A stretch of DNA of 64,000 nucleotides from Sphingobium sp. HWE2-09 (GCF_035989265.1 NZ_JAYKZX010000003.1:2604001-2668000), one strand, 5' to 3'; counted from the stretch's first letter, positions 26,091 through 35,972 are shown. The notes: a model not told the origin generated them from the sequence alone. Numbers and translations: made by a program.

Positions 26091-26962
26091 TGCCCTTTCT
26101 CCTGCCACTGCTGCTTCAGGCCTATTCCCCCGAAACCGAAGCGGTGATGGACCGCAGCCGCCGGGAAAAGCAGGAACAGCGCGCCGCCGCGGCGGCCGCG
26201 GCTCGTCCGGCGGCAGCGGCCACCCCCGCGCGGGACGATGGCAAAGTGCCCGTTCCCGCCAAATTCGCCGCCCCCTTCCAGGCGTGCCTGGACCAGGCGA
26301 TGGAATCGCCCGACGCCGGGGTGGCCTTTGCCCAGAAATGGCGGATCGACGGCGGCAGCTTCTATGCGCGCCATTGCATGGGCTTTGCCTATGCCCGGGC
26401 GGAGCGCTGGACGCCCGCCATCGTCGCCTTCGAACAGGCGGCGGAGGAAGCCGAGCGCAGCAACGAAATGGTGGAGGCGGCGCGGCTGTGGGCGCAGGCC
26501 GGTAACGCCGCGATGGCGAGCGGCGACCTGCCCAAGGCGCGCAATGATTTCGACGCGGCGCTGGCGCGCGGCTTGCCCGACGGGCTGGAAAAAGGCGAAG
26601 TGCATCTGGACCGGGCACGGGCGCTGGTGGCGCTGAACGAGATGGATGCGGCGCGGGATTCGCTGGACGTCGCCCTGATCCAGGCGCCCAAAGATCCGCT
26701 GGCTTGGCTGTTGTCGGCGACGCTGGCGCGGCGTACGGGCGAGATGAGCCTGGCGCAGGCACATATCGCCCGGGCGGTGCAATTGTCGCCCGACGATGCG
26801 TCCGTCGCGCTGGAGGAAGGCAATATCGCCGTCCTGACCGATCATGAGGATATTGCACGCGCCGCCTGGACGCGGGCGGTGAAGCTGGCCCCGGATGCGC
26901 CCGCGGGCAAGGCGGCGGCGGACAATCTGTCGCGCTTGCCTGCTACGAAGACCGCGGGATAA
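26090..26962 (+). CDS. Tetratricopeptide repeat protein
   Basis: This 290-residue protein has its ATG overlapping the hydrolase stop (TGATG). A short hydrophobic N-terminus (MPFLLPLLLQA) and an Ala-rich basic region (REKQEQRAAAAAAARPAAA) precede TPR-like helix pairs such as AIVAFEQAAEEAERSNE, DLPKARNDFDAALARGLPDG and AWLLSATLARRTGEMSLAQAHI. It is likely exported or anchored and used as a protein-binding scaffold. The partner is unknown. Confidence 0.82.
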   Translation: MPFLLPLLLQAYSPETEAVMDRSRREKQEQRAAAAAAARPAAAATPARDDGKVPVPAKFAAPFQACLDQAMESPDAGVAFAQKWRIDGGSFYARHCMGFAYARAERWTPAIVAFEQAAEEAERSNEMVEAARLWAQAGNAAMASGDLPKARNDFDAALARGLPDGLEKGEVHLDRARALVALNEMDAARDSLDVALIQAPKDPLAWLLSATLARRTGEMSLAQAHIARAVQLSPDDASVALEEGNIAVLTDHEDIARAAWTRAVKLAPDAPAGKAAADNLSRLPATKTAG

Positions 26963-27049
26963 GCGGCTCAGCAAGACTTTGTCACGGAACCGCCGACGCC
27001 TTCGCCCCGTTCGCTCGACCGTAGCGGGATTGACGAAGGAGACAGCGAG

Positions 27050-27295
27050 TTGGACAGTTATTGGAAGAAAAGCATCGGCATCGGCCTGCTGGTCGTGGCG
27101 ACGATGGCGACGACCGCCTGCTCGCGCGGCGCGACGCGCGGCGGCCTGATCGGCGGCGCGGGCGGCGCGGTCGTGGGTAGCGCGACCGGCCTTGGCACCG
27201 CCGAAGGAGCGGCGGTGGGCGGCGCGGTCGGCGCGATCATCGGCGACAGCAGCGATCGTTGTTCGCGGCGGGATCGCCGCCGTAACCGCTGCTGA
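27050..27295 (+). CDS. Small glycine-zipper lipoprotein-like protein
   Basis: This 81-residue protein starts at TTG after AAGGAG. A signal sequence with lipobox-like TTACS (Cys about 24) is followed by a glycine zipper (RGGLIGGAGGAVVGSATGLG, GGAVGAIIGD) and a short basic Cys-rich end. It probably sits in the outer membrane or periplasm. Such proteins are common in alphaproteobacteria and their roles are mostly unknown. Confidence 0.7.
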   Translation: MDSYWKKSIGIGLLVVATMATTACSRGATRGGLIGGAGGAVVGSATGLGTAEGAAVGGAVGAIIGDSSDRCSRRDRRRNRC

Positions 27296-27301
27296 TCAGC
27301 T

Positions 27302-28009
27302 TTATTTCAGGTAGAAGTCAACGGTCGTGACGACGCGCACCTTCTTGTAGGGCGTGTCGCTCGATCCGTCGCCGCCCTCGCCATCGCGGGCGTCGATCGA
27401 GAAATAGCCTTGGGTGGCGCTCTTGATGCCCCCTACCCCGGACCCTGAATCCTTGGCGAATTGTTCGGCGGCGGCGCGGGCGTCCTTTGTCGCGGCGGCG
27501 ACCATGTCGGGCTTGACGTCATTCAGCTTGGTGAAGCTATATTTCATCCCCGACCCTTCCTGCAACGTCACGCCCCGACGGACGAGGTCAAATTGCTGGG
27601 CGACCGCCTTTTGCGCGCGGGCGATGTCGGTCGTGCGCAGCAGCATCCGCTGGGTGATGGTGATCGTGTTGACGCCATTGTTAAGATATTGGTTCACCCC
27701 CGCGCCGGTCGGCGTCAGGTCAGCCGCCTTGAAGCCCAGGCCGGTGAAATAGGCTTGCAGTTCCTTAGTATTATTGTCGATTTCCGCGCGCACGGTGGGC
27801 AGGTCGAAGCCGGTTGCCGAATAGCTGATCGACCAGGTGGCAAGGTCCGCCGTCACATCCTTTTCCGCCAGGCCGCGCACCGTGACCGACCGGTCCGCCG
27901 CCTTGGCGCGCTTCAATCCGTCGCCCAGCAGATAGCCGCCCGCGATCGTCCCGAACGCCAGCAAAGCCGCGCCGCCCAGCAAAACCTTGTCCCGCATTTC
28001 CAACGCCAT
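27302..28009 (-). CDS. SIMPL domain-containing protein
   Basis: This 235-residue protein starts at ATG 28009 behind GGAAACGGACA; the longer open frame lacks support. An N-terminal membrane segment (LLGGAALLAFGTIAGGYLLG) is followed by a SIMPL (DUF541) domain: SVTVRGLAEKDVTADLATW, TTDIARAQKAV, and VVTTVDFYLK at the end. These are periplasmic proteins similar to Bp26/YggE, linked to oxidative stress in some bacteria. Confidence 0.88.
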   Translation of the reverse strand: MALEMRDKVLLGGAALLAFGTIAGGYLLGDGLKRAKAADRSVTVRGLAEKDVTADLATWSISYSATGFDLPTVRAEIDNNTKELQAYFTGLGFKAADLTPTGAGVNQYLNNGVNTITITQRMLLRTTDIARAQKAVAQQFDLVRRGVTLQEGSGMKYSFTKLNDVKPDMVAAATKDARAAAEQFAKDSGSGVGGIKSATQGYFSIDARDGEGGDGSSDTPYKKVRVVTTVDFYLK

Positions 28010-28112
28010 TGTCCGTTTCCTCTTCCGCCTGGTGGTGCGCGACCTTATCTTGGAAGCACAACTACGACCACTGAGATGAACCGTGCCTTTATGGCGACGA
28101 ACGGAGAAGAAT

Positions 28113-28547
28113 GTGCCCAAATTCCTGCATAGCATGATCCGCGTGCATGACGTCGACAAGACGATCGCCTTTTTCGATCTGCTGGGGTTGAAAGAGGTCA
28201 AGCGCTTCGACAGCGAACAGGGCCGCTTCACTTTGGTCTATCTGGCCGCGCCAGGGGATGAGGACGCACAGGTCGAACTGACCTACAACTGGCCGCCCGC
28301 CGATGGCAGCCCGGCGGAAGTCTATGATGGCGGACGCAATTTCGGCCATATCGCCTATCGGGTGGAGAATATCTACGACACCTGCCAGCGTTTGATGGAT
28401 GCAGGCGTGACGATCAATCGACCGCCGCGCGACGGGCATATGGCGTTCGTGCGCACGCCGGATAATATCTCGATAGAATTGTTGCAGGACGGACGGCTGG
28501 AACCGGCCGAACCCTGGGCGTCGATGCCCAATGTCGGGGTCTGGTGA
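28113..28547 (+). CDS. gloA: Lactoylglutathione lyase-like VOC protein (glyoxalase I)
   Basis: This 144-residue protein starts at GTG 28113 behind GGAG. Two VOC half-motifs are seen: MIRVHDVDKTIAFFDLLGL and FGHIAYRVENIYDTCQRLM, with VELTYNW and ISIELL. These provide the His/Glu metal ligands of glyoxalase I. It is stop-start coupled with glyoxalase II, so the two likely detoxify methylglyoxal together with glutathione. Confidence 0.88.
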   Translation: MPKFLHSMIRVHDVDKTIAFFDLLGLKEVKRFDSEQGRFTLVYLAAPGDEDAQVELTYNWPPADGSPAEVYDGGRNFGHIAYRVENIYDTCQRLMDAGVTINRPPRDGHMAFVRTPDNISIELLQDGRLEPAEPWASMPNVGVW

Positions 28548-29275
28548 GCGCCATGCTGGAGGTCGTCCGTATCCCCGTGCTCAACGACAATTATGTCTGG
28601 TTGCTCCACGACGCGGCGAGCGGCGAAACGGTCGTCATCGATCCGGCGGTGGCGGAGCCGGTGTTGCAGGCGGCGGCCGCGCGCGGCTGGACCATCGGCC
28701 AGATCTGGAACACCCACTGGCATGGCGACCATGTCGGCGGCAATGCGGCGATCAAGGCCGCGACCGGTTGCATCATCACCGGTCCGGCGGCGGAGGCGGA
28801 CAAGATCGGCACGCTCGACCGGACCGTGGGGGAAGGCGACAGCGTGCGGATCGGTGATCATGTCGCGGCAGTGATGGCGGTGCCGGCGCATACGGCGGGG
28901 CATATCGCCTATCACCTGGCGGATGACCGCGTTATTTTCGTGGGCGACACGCTGTTCGCCATGGGCTGCGGTCGTTTGTTCGAAGGAACGGCAGCGCAGA
29001 TGTTCGCCAATATGGCGCGCTTCGCCATCCTGCCGGACGACACGATCGTCTATTGCGCGCATGAATATACGCTTTCCAACGGCCGCTTCGCACTGGGCGT
29101 CGAGCCGGACAATGCGGCGCTGACGCAGCGTGTCGCGGCCGTGGAGACGGCGCGCGCGCGCGGTGAGGCGACCGTGCCCACCAGCATCGGCCTGGAGCGC
29201 GCGACCAATATCTTCATGCGCGCGCGCGACGTGGCGGAATTGGCGGAACGGCGTAAGGCAAAGGACGCGGCCTGA
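28544..29275 (+). CDS. gloB: Hydroxyacylglutathione hydrolase (glyoxalase II)
   Basis: This 243-residue metallo-beta-lactamase fold protein has the metal motif THWHGDHVGG, the later ligands AHTAGHIAYH and GDTLFAMGCGRLFEG, and AHEYTLSN near the C-terminus, as in glyoxalase II. It splits S-lactoylglutathione to lactate. Its GTG overlaps the glyoxalase I stop; ATG 28553 is the alternative start. Confidence 0.94.
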   Translation: MSAMLEVVRIPVLNDNYVWLLHDAASGETVVIDPAVAEPVLQAAAARGWTIGQIWNTHWHGDHVGGNAAIKAATGCIITGPAAEADKIGTLDRTVGEGDSVRIGDHVAAVMAVPAHTAGHIAYHLADDRVIFVGDTLFAMGCGRLFEGTAAQMFANMARFAILPDDTIVYCAHEYTLSNGRFALGVEPDNAALTQRVAAVETARARGEATVPTSIGLERATNIFMRARDVAELAERRKAKDAA

Positions 29276-29327
29276 CGGTTATTGCGCTATATTGCCGTCC
29301 TTGACGAAAGACAGAAGGAGAGGTGCA

Positions 29328-29732
29328 ATGCGCATTGGGATAGGCATCATGGCGTGCATGTTGCTGGCCGCCTGTACGGGCAGTTATGAGCCACGGCCGC
29401 TGACCGACAAGCAAACGGCGAAACTGGACAGGGCGCTGGCCGGCAAGGTGGCGGGCGAAAAGACCAGTTGCATCAATCGCGAGCCGCAGACCAACCTGAC
29501 CGTCATCAGCAACAATGTGCTGCTCTACCGCGTCAGCCGCACGCTGGTGTATAAGAATGAATTGATCGGCAGTTGCAGCGGCCTGACCGCTGGCGACACG
29601 CTGATCACCCGCAGTTTCGGATCGCAAATGTGCAAGGGTGACATGGCCACTACCGCTAATCTGCAAAATGGCATCACAACGGGTGCCTGCGCACTGGGCG
29701 ATTTCGTCCCCTATCGCACGCCCACGAAATAA
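29328..29732 (+). CDS. Small lipoprotein, hypothetical
   Basis: This 134-residue protein starts at ATG 29328 behind AGAAGGAG. The signal peptide MRIGIGIMACMLLAAC has a lipobox with Cys16. The mature part has four more cysteines (ETS-CINREP, IGSCSG, SQMCKG, TGACALG), likely as two disulfides. This resembles short sphingomonad lipoproteins of unknown role. Confidence 0.75.
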   Translation: MRIGIGIMACMLLAACTGSYEPRPLTDKQTAKLDRALAGKVAGEKTSCINREPQTNLTVISNNVLLYRVSRTLVYKNELIGSCSGLTAGDTLITRSFGSQMCKGDMATTANLQNGITTGACALGDFVPYRTPTK

Positions 29733-29736
29733 GACG

Positions 29737-30090
29737 TCAGTCGCCGATCGCTTCGGCAAGGGCGGAGCGGATGGTCAAAAGCCGGGTGATGAGGTCGGCC
29801 TGGTTCAGTGGTTCTGGCGCGGGCGTCGTGACGGTTGCAGGTGCCGAACCATTGCCGTCCACCAGCACCTTTTGCGCGCCTTTGACCGTGAAGCCCTCGA
29901 CATTGAGCAGTTGGTGGATGCGGCGCGCCAGCGCGACGTCGGTCGGCCGATAATAGCGGCGGTTGCCCGATCGCTGCAGCGGACGCAGTTGCACGAAGCG
30001 CGTTTCCCAATAGCGCAAGATATGCTGGGGAAGACCAAGCTCGCCCGCCAACTCGCCGATGGTCAGAAATGCACCCTCTGCCTTTTCCAT
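29737..30090 (-). CDS. MerR family transcriptional regulator
   Basis: This 117-residue protein has an N-terminal winged helix FLTIGELAGELGLPQHILRYWETRF and RRYYRPTDVALARRIHQLL, typical of the short MerR regulator after ihfA in alphaproteobacteria. There is no metal-binding C-terminus. It follows ihfA on the same strand by about 80 bp. The target is not known. Confidence 0.92.
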   Translation of the reverse strand: MEKAEGAFLTIGELAGELGLPQHILRYWETRFVQLRPLQRSGNRRYYRPTDVALARRIHQLLNVEGFTVKGAQKVLVDGNGSAPATVTTPAPEPLNQADLITRLLTIRSALAEAIGD

Positions 30091-30172
30091 GACAGGGATG
30101 TTGCACTCATAACCATAGCCAGGTCAACTATGGTAAAGGTCTGGTAATAGAGGAAAAGCGGTCGACCGGTCG

Positions 30173-30469
30173 TTAAACCGAGGCGACCCGGTCGCGCATC
30201 GTCTGGCTGGCGCGGAAGGTGAGCACCCGGCGCGGTTCGATCGGCACTTCGACGCCGGTCTTGGGGTTGCGGCCCATACGCTGCGTCTTGTCGCGCAGGA
30301 CGAAGGTGCCGAAGCTGGAAATCTTCACATTTTCGCCGCGTTCCAGCGCCGACGACATATGTTCTAGGATCGATTCGACCAGCGCCGCCGCTTCCGCGCG
30401 CGACAGGCCGATATGGCGATTGACGCTTTCGGCCAGGTCTGCCCGCGTCAAGGTTGCATTGTCGCCCAT
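30173..30469 (-). CDS. ihfA: Integration host factor subunit alpha
   Basis: This 98-residue HU/IHF-fold protein has [33 protein letters not shown], and the DNA-wrapping arm [23 protein letters not shown] bends DNA at specific sites and is used in replication, transcription and site-specific recombination. The length and the position after fabH are as usual for alphaproteobacterial IHF-alpha. Confidence 0.95.
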   Translation of the reverse strand: MGDNATLTRADLAESVNRHIGLSRAEAAALVESILEHMSSALERGENVKISSFGTFVLRDKTQRMGRNPKTGVEVPIEPRRVLTFRASQTMRDRVASV

Positions 30470-30563
30470 AGACCCGTCCCCACTTCTTCGCCCCGACGAT
30501 CATCGCCATCGATGATCGGACGGAAATGTGACCTATTGGCAGCGCTTTGGCAAGCGCCGTCCC

Positions 30564-31547
30564 TCAAACCCGCAGGACGCAGGCGCCCCAGGTGAAGCCG
30601 CCGCCCATCGCTTCCAGCACGATCAGGTCGCCCGGCTTGATCCGGCCGTCGCGCACCGCGCAATCGAGCGCCAGCGGCACCGACGCGGCAGAGGTATTGG
30701 CGTGGCGATCGACGGTCACCACCACCCGGTCGGGCGACAGTTTCAGCTTGCGCGCGGTCGCGTCCAGGATGCGGGCATTGGCCTGATGCGGGACCAGCCA
30801 GTCGATATCCGCAGGGTCCAGCCCCGCCTGCTCCATCACTTCCTTGAGCACGGAGGCAAGGTTCACCACGGCATGGCGGAACACTTCCTGCCCCTTCATG
30901 CGCAGCTTGCCCACCGTCTGCGTCGTGGACGGACCACCGTCGACATAGAGAAGCTGGTTGTGGCGGCCATCGGCGTGGAGCTTGGCGGCCAGGATGCCGC
31001 GCGCCTGTTTAGGATCGGCGCCGTCCGCGCTTTCCTTCGCGCCCAGCACGATCGCACCCGCGCCATCGCCGAACAGCACGCAGGTTGCGCGATCTTCCCA
31101 GTCGAGGATGCGGCTGAAGGTTTCCGACCCGATCACCAGCGCGCGGTTGGCAGCGCCCGAACGGATCATGCTGTCGGCCACCGTCACGGCGTAGAGGAAG
31201 CCCGAACAGACCGCCGCCACGTCGAACGCGACGCAATCATCGATGCCCAGCGTCGCCTGCACCTTGGTCGCAGCGGCGGGGAAGGTCTGGTCCGGCGTCG
31301 CCGTCGCCAGGATGATGAGGTCGATATCCTGGGCCGTAATGCCCGCGGCGTCGATCGCGCGCTGCGCGGCGTCGGCGGCCAGGCTCGCGGTCGTTTCGCC
31401 TTCTCCGGCGATATAGCGGTTGCGGATGCCGGTCCGCTCGACGATCCATTCGTCGCTGGTGTCGACTGTCTCCGCCAGTTCGGCGTTGCTGACGGCGCGC
31501 ACCGGCAAGGCCGAACCCGTGCCCAACAATATGGAACGGCGAATCAC
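30564..31547 (-). CDS. fabH: Beta-ketoacyl-ACP synthase III
   Basis: This 327-residue enzyme condenses an acyl-CoA with malonyl-ACP to start fatty acid synthesis. The catalytic Cys lies in [11 protein letters not shown], His in [11 protein letters not shown], and Asn in [12 protein letters not shown]. The GTG start overlaps the plsX stop (GTGA). Its place in rpmF-plsX-fabH-ihfA is conserved. Confidence 0.97.
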   Translation of the reverse strand: MIRRSILLGTGSALPVRAVSNAELAETVDTSDEWIVERTGIRNRYIAGEGETTASLAADAAQRAIDAAGITAQDIDLIILATATPDQTFPAAATKVQATLGIDDCVAFDVAAVCSGFLYAVTVADSMIRSGAANRALVIGSETFSRILDWEDRATCVLFGDGAGAIVLGAKESADGADPKQARGILAAKLHADGRHNQLLYVDGGPSTTQTVGKLRMKGQEVFRHAVVNLASVLKEVMEQAGLDPADIDWLVPHQANARILDATARKLKLSPDRVVVTVDRHANTSAASVPLALDCAVRDGRIKPGDLIVLEAMGGGFTWGACVLRV

Positions 31548-32611
31548 TTGGCGGGCTGCTCCAGCTTGGACGCGGCGTCGGACAGCGACTGGATACCGGC
31601 CATGTCGGCGGCGATCCGGCGGGTGATATCTTCTTCCAGCAGGCGGGCGGCGACATGGACGGCGTTGGCCACGCCCTTTTCATCCGCGCTGCCATGGCTT
31701 TTCACGACCACGCCGTTCAAGCCCAGGAAGACCGCCCCATTATGGTTGTTGGGGTCGAGATGATGTTTGAGCAGGTGCATCGCAGGCTTGGAGATCAGGA
31801 AGCCGATCTTCGAGCGGATCGAACTGGTGAACGCCTTGCGCAGCACGTCGGTGACGAAGCGGGCGGTGCCCTCCGCCGTCTTGAGCGCGACATTGCCGGA
31901 AAAACCGTCGCACACGATCACGTCGGCGTCACCACGAGCGATCTTGTCGCCTTCGGTAAAGCCGTCGAACTGGAGCGGCAGGCTGGTCGCGCTGCGCAGC
32001 ACGGACGCAGCATCGCGAATCTCGTCCGTGCCTTTGAGGTCTTCGGTGCCGATATTGAGCAGCCGCACGCGGGGCCGTTCAAGGTCGAAGGCGATGCGCG
32101 AATAGGCCGCGCCCATGACCGCGAACTGAACGAGGTTGCGGGCGTCGCATTCGGTGTTGGCGCCCAGGTCCAGCATGACCACGTCATTGGCGCCCAGCGT
32201 CGGCAGCAACGCCGCCAGCGCGGGGCGATCGACGCCCGGCATGGTGCGCAGCGCCAGCTTCGCCATCGCCATCAGCGCGCCGGTATTGCCCGCCGATACG
32301 GCCGCGCCAGCCTGGCCCGATTTCACGGCGGCGATCGCCATGCTCATCGAACTGCTTTTCTTGCGAATCGCAACGCTGGGCTTGTCTGACCCGGCCACGA
32401 CCGTATCGGCATGGACGATTTCGGACGCTGCGCGCAGGTTGGGATGACCGTCGAGCGCAGCCTTGATCTGCTCTTCGTCGCCGAACAGGGTGAAGCGCAG
32501 CCCGTCATGACGGCGGCGGGCCAATGCCACGCCTGCCATCATCACGCGCACGCCTTCGTCCCCGCCCATCGCGTCGATTGCGATTCGCGGCTGACTGGAC
32601 ACTGCGATCAC
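31544..32611 (-). CDS. plsX: Phosphate acyltransferase PlsX
   Basis: This 355-residue enzyme makes acyl-phosphate from acyl-ACP for phospholipid synthesis. Family marks include [18 protein letters not shown] at the start, [32 protein letters not shown], and [18 protein letters not shown]. It lies just downstream of rpmF and overlaps fabH by 4 bp. Confidence 0.97.
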   Translation of the reverse strand: MIAVSSQPRIAIDAMGGDEGVRVMMAGVALARRRHDGLRFTLFGDEEQIKAALDGHPNLRAASEIVHADTVVAGSDKPSVAIRKKSSSMSMAIAAVKSGQAGAAVSAGNTGALMAMAKLALRTMPGVDRPALAALLPTLGANDVVMLDLGANTECDARNLVQFAVMGAAYSRIAFDLERPRVRLLNIGTEDLKGTDEIRDAASVLRSATSLPLQFDGFTEGDKIARGDADVIVCDGFSGNVALKTAEGTARFVTDVLRKAFTSSIRSKIGFLISKPAMHLLKHHLDPNNHNGAVFLGLNGVVVKSHGSADEKGVANAVHVAARLLEEDITRRIAADMAGIQSLSDAASKLEQPAK

Positions 32612-32635
32612 CCCTTTGCGGAGATGGGGATGGGC

Positions 32636-32815
32636 TTACGCCCCGACGGCGACGATTTCGCGGCCGTTATAATGCCCGCAGGCGTCGCACAGATTGTGGG
32701 GGCGCTTCAGCTCGCCACAGTTGGAGCATTCGTTGAACGCTTCGACGCGCAGCGAATCGTGGCTGCGGCGCATGCCACGCTTGGAGGGAGAAGTTTTGCG
32801 CTTGGGGACAGCCAT
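32636..32815 (-). CDS. rpmF: 50S ribosomal protein L32
   Basis: This 59-residue protein begins [20 protein letters not shown] and has the four-cysteine zinc ribbon CSNCGEL...CDACGHYNG. It sits 24 bp upstream of plsX on the same strand. The DUF177 gene that often precedes rpmF in alphaproteobacteria is absent here; a divergent MAPEG gene is found instead. Confidence 0.97.
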   Translation of the reverse strand: MAVPKRKTSPSKRGMRRSHDSLRVEAFNECSNCGELKRPHNLCDACGHYNGREIVAVGA

Positions 32816-33042
32816 GTCGGCACCTTGTTCCGTATAATATCAAGTTGTACGACCGGCCAGTTCCCATGGAAAAGCTGACGCCAACGGCGCCGCAGACCCA
32901 TGCGGCCCGGGTGATCGCGAAGCCCTGCGCCTATAGCGGTTTTTGTTCGGGGCGCAAGTCCTTCCTGCCCCCGCCTTGCCTTTGCCCTTGCCCTGTTGCC
33001 TACGCGGCCTAGGGTGCAGGCCGCCGTTATAGGGGATATTCC

Positions 33043-33474
33043 ATGCTGCTGCCGATCACGCTGACCTTTGCCGCCGCCTGCGCGCTGCTCAACATGGCGC
33101 TGGCAATTCGCTGTTCGCGGATTCGCATTACCGACAAGGTGATGCATGGCGATGCGGGCAACAGCCTGCTCGCCAAGCGGATGCGGGCGCATGCCAACTA
33201 TATCGAATATACGCCGATCATACTGATCCTGTTCGCGCTGGTCGAAATGGCGATGGGCGCGTCGCTCTGGCTGTCGATCGGCGCGCTGGCCTATATCGTT
33301 GCGCGCGTCGCCCATGCGTTCGGCATGGATGCCGACAAGCCGACGGTCTGGCGCGCGGGCGGCGCGCTGCTCACCTGGGGCATCATGGTGGCGCTCAGCA
33401 TCGTGGCGCTGACGATAGCCTACACCGCGACGCGCGAGCGGCCCGCCCCGGATGCGATGGCGTTGCGGCAGTAG
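33043..33474 (+). CDS. MAPEG family membrane protein
   Basis: This 143-residue protein starts at an ATG after AGGGGATATTCC and has four hydrophobic helices. The conserved loop RMRAHANYIEYTPIILILF matches the MAPEG glutathione-binding site region (RxxxNxxE-like). These trimeric membrane proteins include glutathione transferases and leukotriene-type enzymes; the bacterial substrates are unknown. Confidence 0.9.
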   Translation: MLLPITLTFAAACALLNMALAIRCSRIRITDKVMHGDAGNSLLAKRMRAHANYIEYTPIILILFALVEMAMGASLWLSIGALAYIVARVAHAFGMDADKPTVWRAGGALLTWGIMVALSIVALTIAYTATRERPAPDAMALRQ

Positions 33475-33480
33475 GCTCGC

Positions 33481-34140
33481 TTAACCCGCCAGCACCGAAT
33501 CGGCGACGAAGGGGTTGGTGCGCCGTTCATGGGCGAAATTGCTCATCTGCCCATGGCCGGGGACGAAGGCGGTGTCGCCGCCCAGGGGCCAGAGCTTGCC
33601 GGTGATGGCGTCGATCAGATCCTGATGATTGCCGCGCGGAAAATCAGTGCGGCCGATCGATCCCTGGAACAATACGTCGCCGACGATGGCGAGCTTGCTG
33701 GGCGCATGGTGGAAGACGACATGGCCGGGCGTATGGCCGGGGCAATGGAAGACGTCGAAGGTCAACTGGCCGACCGTCACCTGATCGCCATCCTTGAGCC
33801 AGCGATCCGGCTCGAAACTTTCACCCGGCAATCCCCAGCGCTCCCCATCCTGCGGCAGCCGGTCGATCCAGAAGCGATCATCCTCATGCGGCCCTTCGAT
33901 CGGGACATTCAGGTCGCGGGCCAGCACGCCGGCCTGGCCGCAATGGTCGATATGGCCGTGGGTGACGAGGATCTTCTCGATCGTCACGCCCTGATCGGCG
34001 GCGGCTTTCCTGAGCACCGGCAGGTCGCCACCCGGATCGACAAAGGCACCGCGCATCGTTGCCGTGCACCAGAAGAGCGTGCAATTCTGCTGCAACGGGG
34101 TGACGGGGATCAGGACGGCTTTGAGCGGCGGCGTGGTCAT
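33481..34140 (-). CDS. MBL-fold metallo-hydrolase (glyoxalase II-like)
   Basis: This 219-residue protein has metal motif THGHIDHCGQAG, ligand CPGHTPGHVVFHH, GDVLFQGSIGRTDFP, and the final GHG in FVPGHGQMSNF. The layout is that of small YcbL-like glyoxalase II-type hydrolases. It lacks the long C-terminal glutathione-binding region of full GloB, so another thioester may be its substrate. Confidence 0.92.
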   Translation of the reverse strand: MTTPPLKAVLIPVTPLQQNCTLFWCTATMRGAFVDPGGDLPVLRKAAADQGVTIEKILVTHGHIDHCGQAGVLARDLNVPIEGPHEDDRFWIDRLPQDGERWGLPGESFEPDRWLKDGDQVTVGQLTFDVFHCPGHTPGHVVFHHAPSKLAIVGDVLFQGSIGRTDFPRGNHQDLIDAITGKLWPLGGDTAFVPGHGQMSNFAHERRTNPFVADSVLAG

Positions 34141-34207
34141 GCGGTTTATGTGGCGAAGCGGACAGGCCGACGCAAGGCCATCTCTATAGGGGACTTAGAC
34201 TAGACGA

Positions 34208-34300
34208 TGTTCCCCGACGCAGGCCGGGGTCCAGTTCTACGCTCTGGACTGGGCCCTTGATGGGAGTCACGTGCCTCCCATCAACTTCGCCGGGGAACGC
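34208..34300. repeat. Intergenic palindromic repeat (GTTCCCCG type)
   Basis: The outer arms GTTCCCCGACG...GGGGTCCAG and CGCCGGGGAAC are inverted. Inside is a palindrome, TGATGGGAG...CTCCCATCA. The same family is found at 39104-39170 and 62781-62811. Confidence 0.75.
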
Positions 34301-34328
34301 CACCCCATAGGCTTAGCAGCGTATCCAG

Positions 34329-34754
34329 CTACTCCCCCACCTCCACCGCAAACGGCTCCGCCAGGCTGATGCTGTCGAGCACCTTGGCGGTTTCGTCGCG
34401 GACGCGGAGCATCACGCGGTGCAGGCGACATTCCGATTCGGGCAGGCAATTGGTGCAGCTTTCATGCGCGAAGCGGCTGGCGCAGGGGGTGAGCGCGAGC
34501 GAGCCGCGCGTCAGCCGGACGATGTCGCCATAGCTGACATCCACCGGCGCGAGCGCCAGCCAATAGCCCCCGTCCCTGCCCCGCTGCGTCGCCACCAACC
34601 CCTCCCGCGACAATTCGGACAGGATCACGGTCAGGAATTTGGCCGGAATATTCTGGCGCGTGGCGATTTCGTTGAGGGGCACCGGACCCTGTCGGTAGCG
34701 ATCGGCAAGATGCTGGAGCGCGCGGATGGCGTAACGGGTCTTCTGGGACAGCAT
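34329..34754 (-). CDS. Rrf2 family transcriptional regulator
   Basis: This 141-residue protein has an N-terminal winged helix (MLSQKTRYAIRALQHLA, IPAKFLTVILSELSREGLV, GRDGGYWLALAP). Four cysteines (TPCASRF, HESCTNC, ESECRL) are spaced as in Fe-S-binding IscR/NsrR-type proteins. It may sense redox or iron-sulfur status. No isc or suf genes lie next to it. Confidence 0.9.
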   Translation of the reverse strand: MLSQKTRYAIRALQHLADRYRQGPVPLNEIATRQNIPAKFLTVILSELSREGLVATQRGRDGGYWLALAPVDVSYGDIVRLTRGSLALTPCASRFAHESCTNCLPESECRLHRVMLRVRDETAKVLDSISLAEPFAVEVGE

Positions 34755-34850
34755 CGGTCCGTTATTCGCGCGCGCGGCCGCTTTGGCAAGTCAAGCGACG
34801 CGAGAGAGAAAGAAGTTTTCGCGCAAAAGCGCTACACAGTGAAGAGCAAC

Positions 34851-34916
34851 GTGTTCCCGCGCAGGCGGGAACCCAGATCAGACGGCGGGACTGGGTTCCC
34901 GCCTGCGCGGGAACAC
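34851..34916. repeat. Intergenic palindrome (GTTCCCGC type)
   Basis: GTGTTCCCGCGCAGGCGG and its inverted copy flank about 16 bases, arms near 25 bp and perfect. A half copy lies at 57057-57080. It may act as a terminator between the GDPD gene and the Rrf2 gene. Confidence 0.85.
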
Positions 34917-34925
34917 GCTGGCTGA

Positions 34926-35972
34926 TTAGCGGGCCGGTCCCATCGCCGCGCGGGCCTGCCCAGGAAAATCGCTGAAGATGCCATCGACGCCGGTATTGGC
35001 GATCGCCCGGACCCAGGAGGCGAAGTCGCCGCGCCCCTGCGGATCGTCGGCGCGCTGATATTGGGCGGGCAGGAAGCTGTTTTCCATGCGCAGCGTCCAG
35101 ACATGCACCTGCAAGCCCGCATCATGGGCGCGGCCGACCAGGGCTGTCGGGCCTTCGGGCGCGATCACCAGCGTAGCGGACGGGCCGATCCCGTCGGCAT
35201 AGGTGGCGATCTGCGTCAGCCCCTGCACCGTCAGCATGTCGGCATAACTGGTGCCGGGCATGTCGGCCGGGCCGCCCTCCGCATCGACCAGTTGGATCAG
35301 GCGCAGCCGGGTCGCGGCGCGCAAGGCTTTCAGATTGCCAACCTCGAACGACTGGATGAAGACCGGGTCAGCCTCCGTCTGATAGCCGTAGCGGCTCAGC
35401 AGATCGAGCAGCGCCGCCTGATGCGGCAGGCCAAGGGCCGCGAAATAGCTGGGATGCTTGGTTTCGGGATAGAGGCCGATGCGGCGGCCGGTTTCGGCCT
35501 CCTTGGCGCGGACCAGCTTCACTATCTCTTCGAAGGTCGGGATCTGATACAGGTCGTTGAAGCGCTTGTTGGCCGGGCGCAGGTCGGGCAGCCGTTCGCG
35601 CGCGTGCAGCGTGCGCAGTTCGGCGAGGGTGAAATCCTCCGTGAACCAGCCGACCATATCGATGCCGTCGATCTTCTTCGTCGTCTTGCGATCGGCAAAT
35701 TCGGGATGATCGGCGACATCGGTGGTGCCGCCAATCTCATTTTCATGCCGGGCGACAAGCACGCCGTCCTTGGTCAGCACCAGATCGGGTTCGATGAAAT
35801 CCGCGCCCTGGTCGATCGCGCGCTCATAGCTGGCAAGCGTATGTTCGGGCCGTTCGCCGCTGGCGCCGCGATGGGCGATCAGGATCGGCTCGGCTGCGGC
35901 AGGGACAGCAAACAGGGGGGTGAGGCTCATCAGCAGGAACAGTCCGATGCGCGCCAGCCCCCGCCCGATCAC
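34926..35972 (-). CDS. Glycerophosphodiester phosphodiesterase
   Basis: This protein has 348 residues from GTG 35972, which overlaps the stop of the upstream gene (GTGA). The signal peptide ends around AVPAAA|EP, so it is periplasmic. Catalytic motifs are LIAHRGASGERPEHT, FIEPDLVLTKDG and VLVARHE, as in GlpQ-type enzymes that free glycerol-3-phosphate from deacylated phospholipids. The length fits the GlpQ group. Confidence 0.92.
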   Translation of the reverse strand: MIGRGLARIGLFLLMSLTPLFAVPAAAEPILIAHRGASGERPEHTLASYERAIDQGADFIEPDLVLTKDGVLVARHENEIGGTTDVADHPEFADRKTTKKIDGIDMVGWFTEDFTLAELRTLHARERLPDLRPANKRFNDLYQIPTFEEIVKLVRAKEAETGRRIGLYPETKHPSYFAALGLPHQAALLDLLSRYGYQTEADPVFIQSFEVGNLKALRAATRLRLIQLVDAEGGPADMPGTSYADMLTVQGLTQIATYADGIGPSATLVIAPEGPTALVGRAHDAGLQVHVWTLRMENSFLPAQYQRADDPQGRGDFASWVRAIANTGVDGIFSDFPGQARAAMGPAR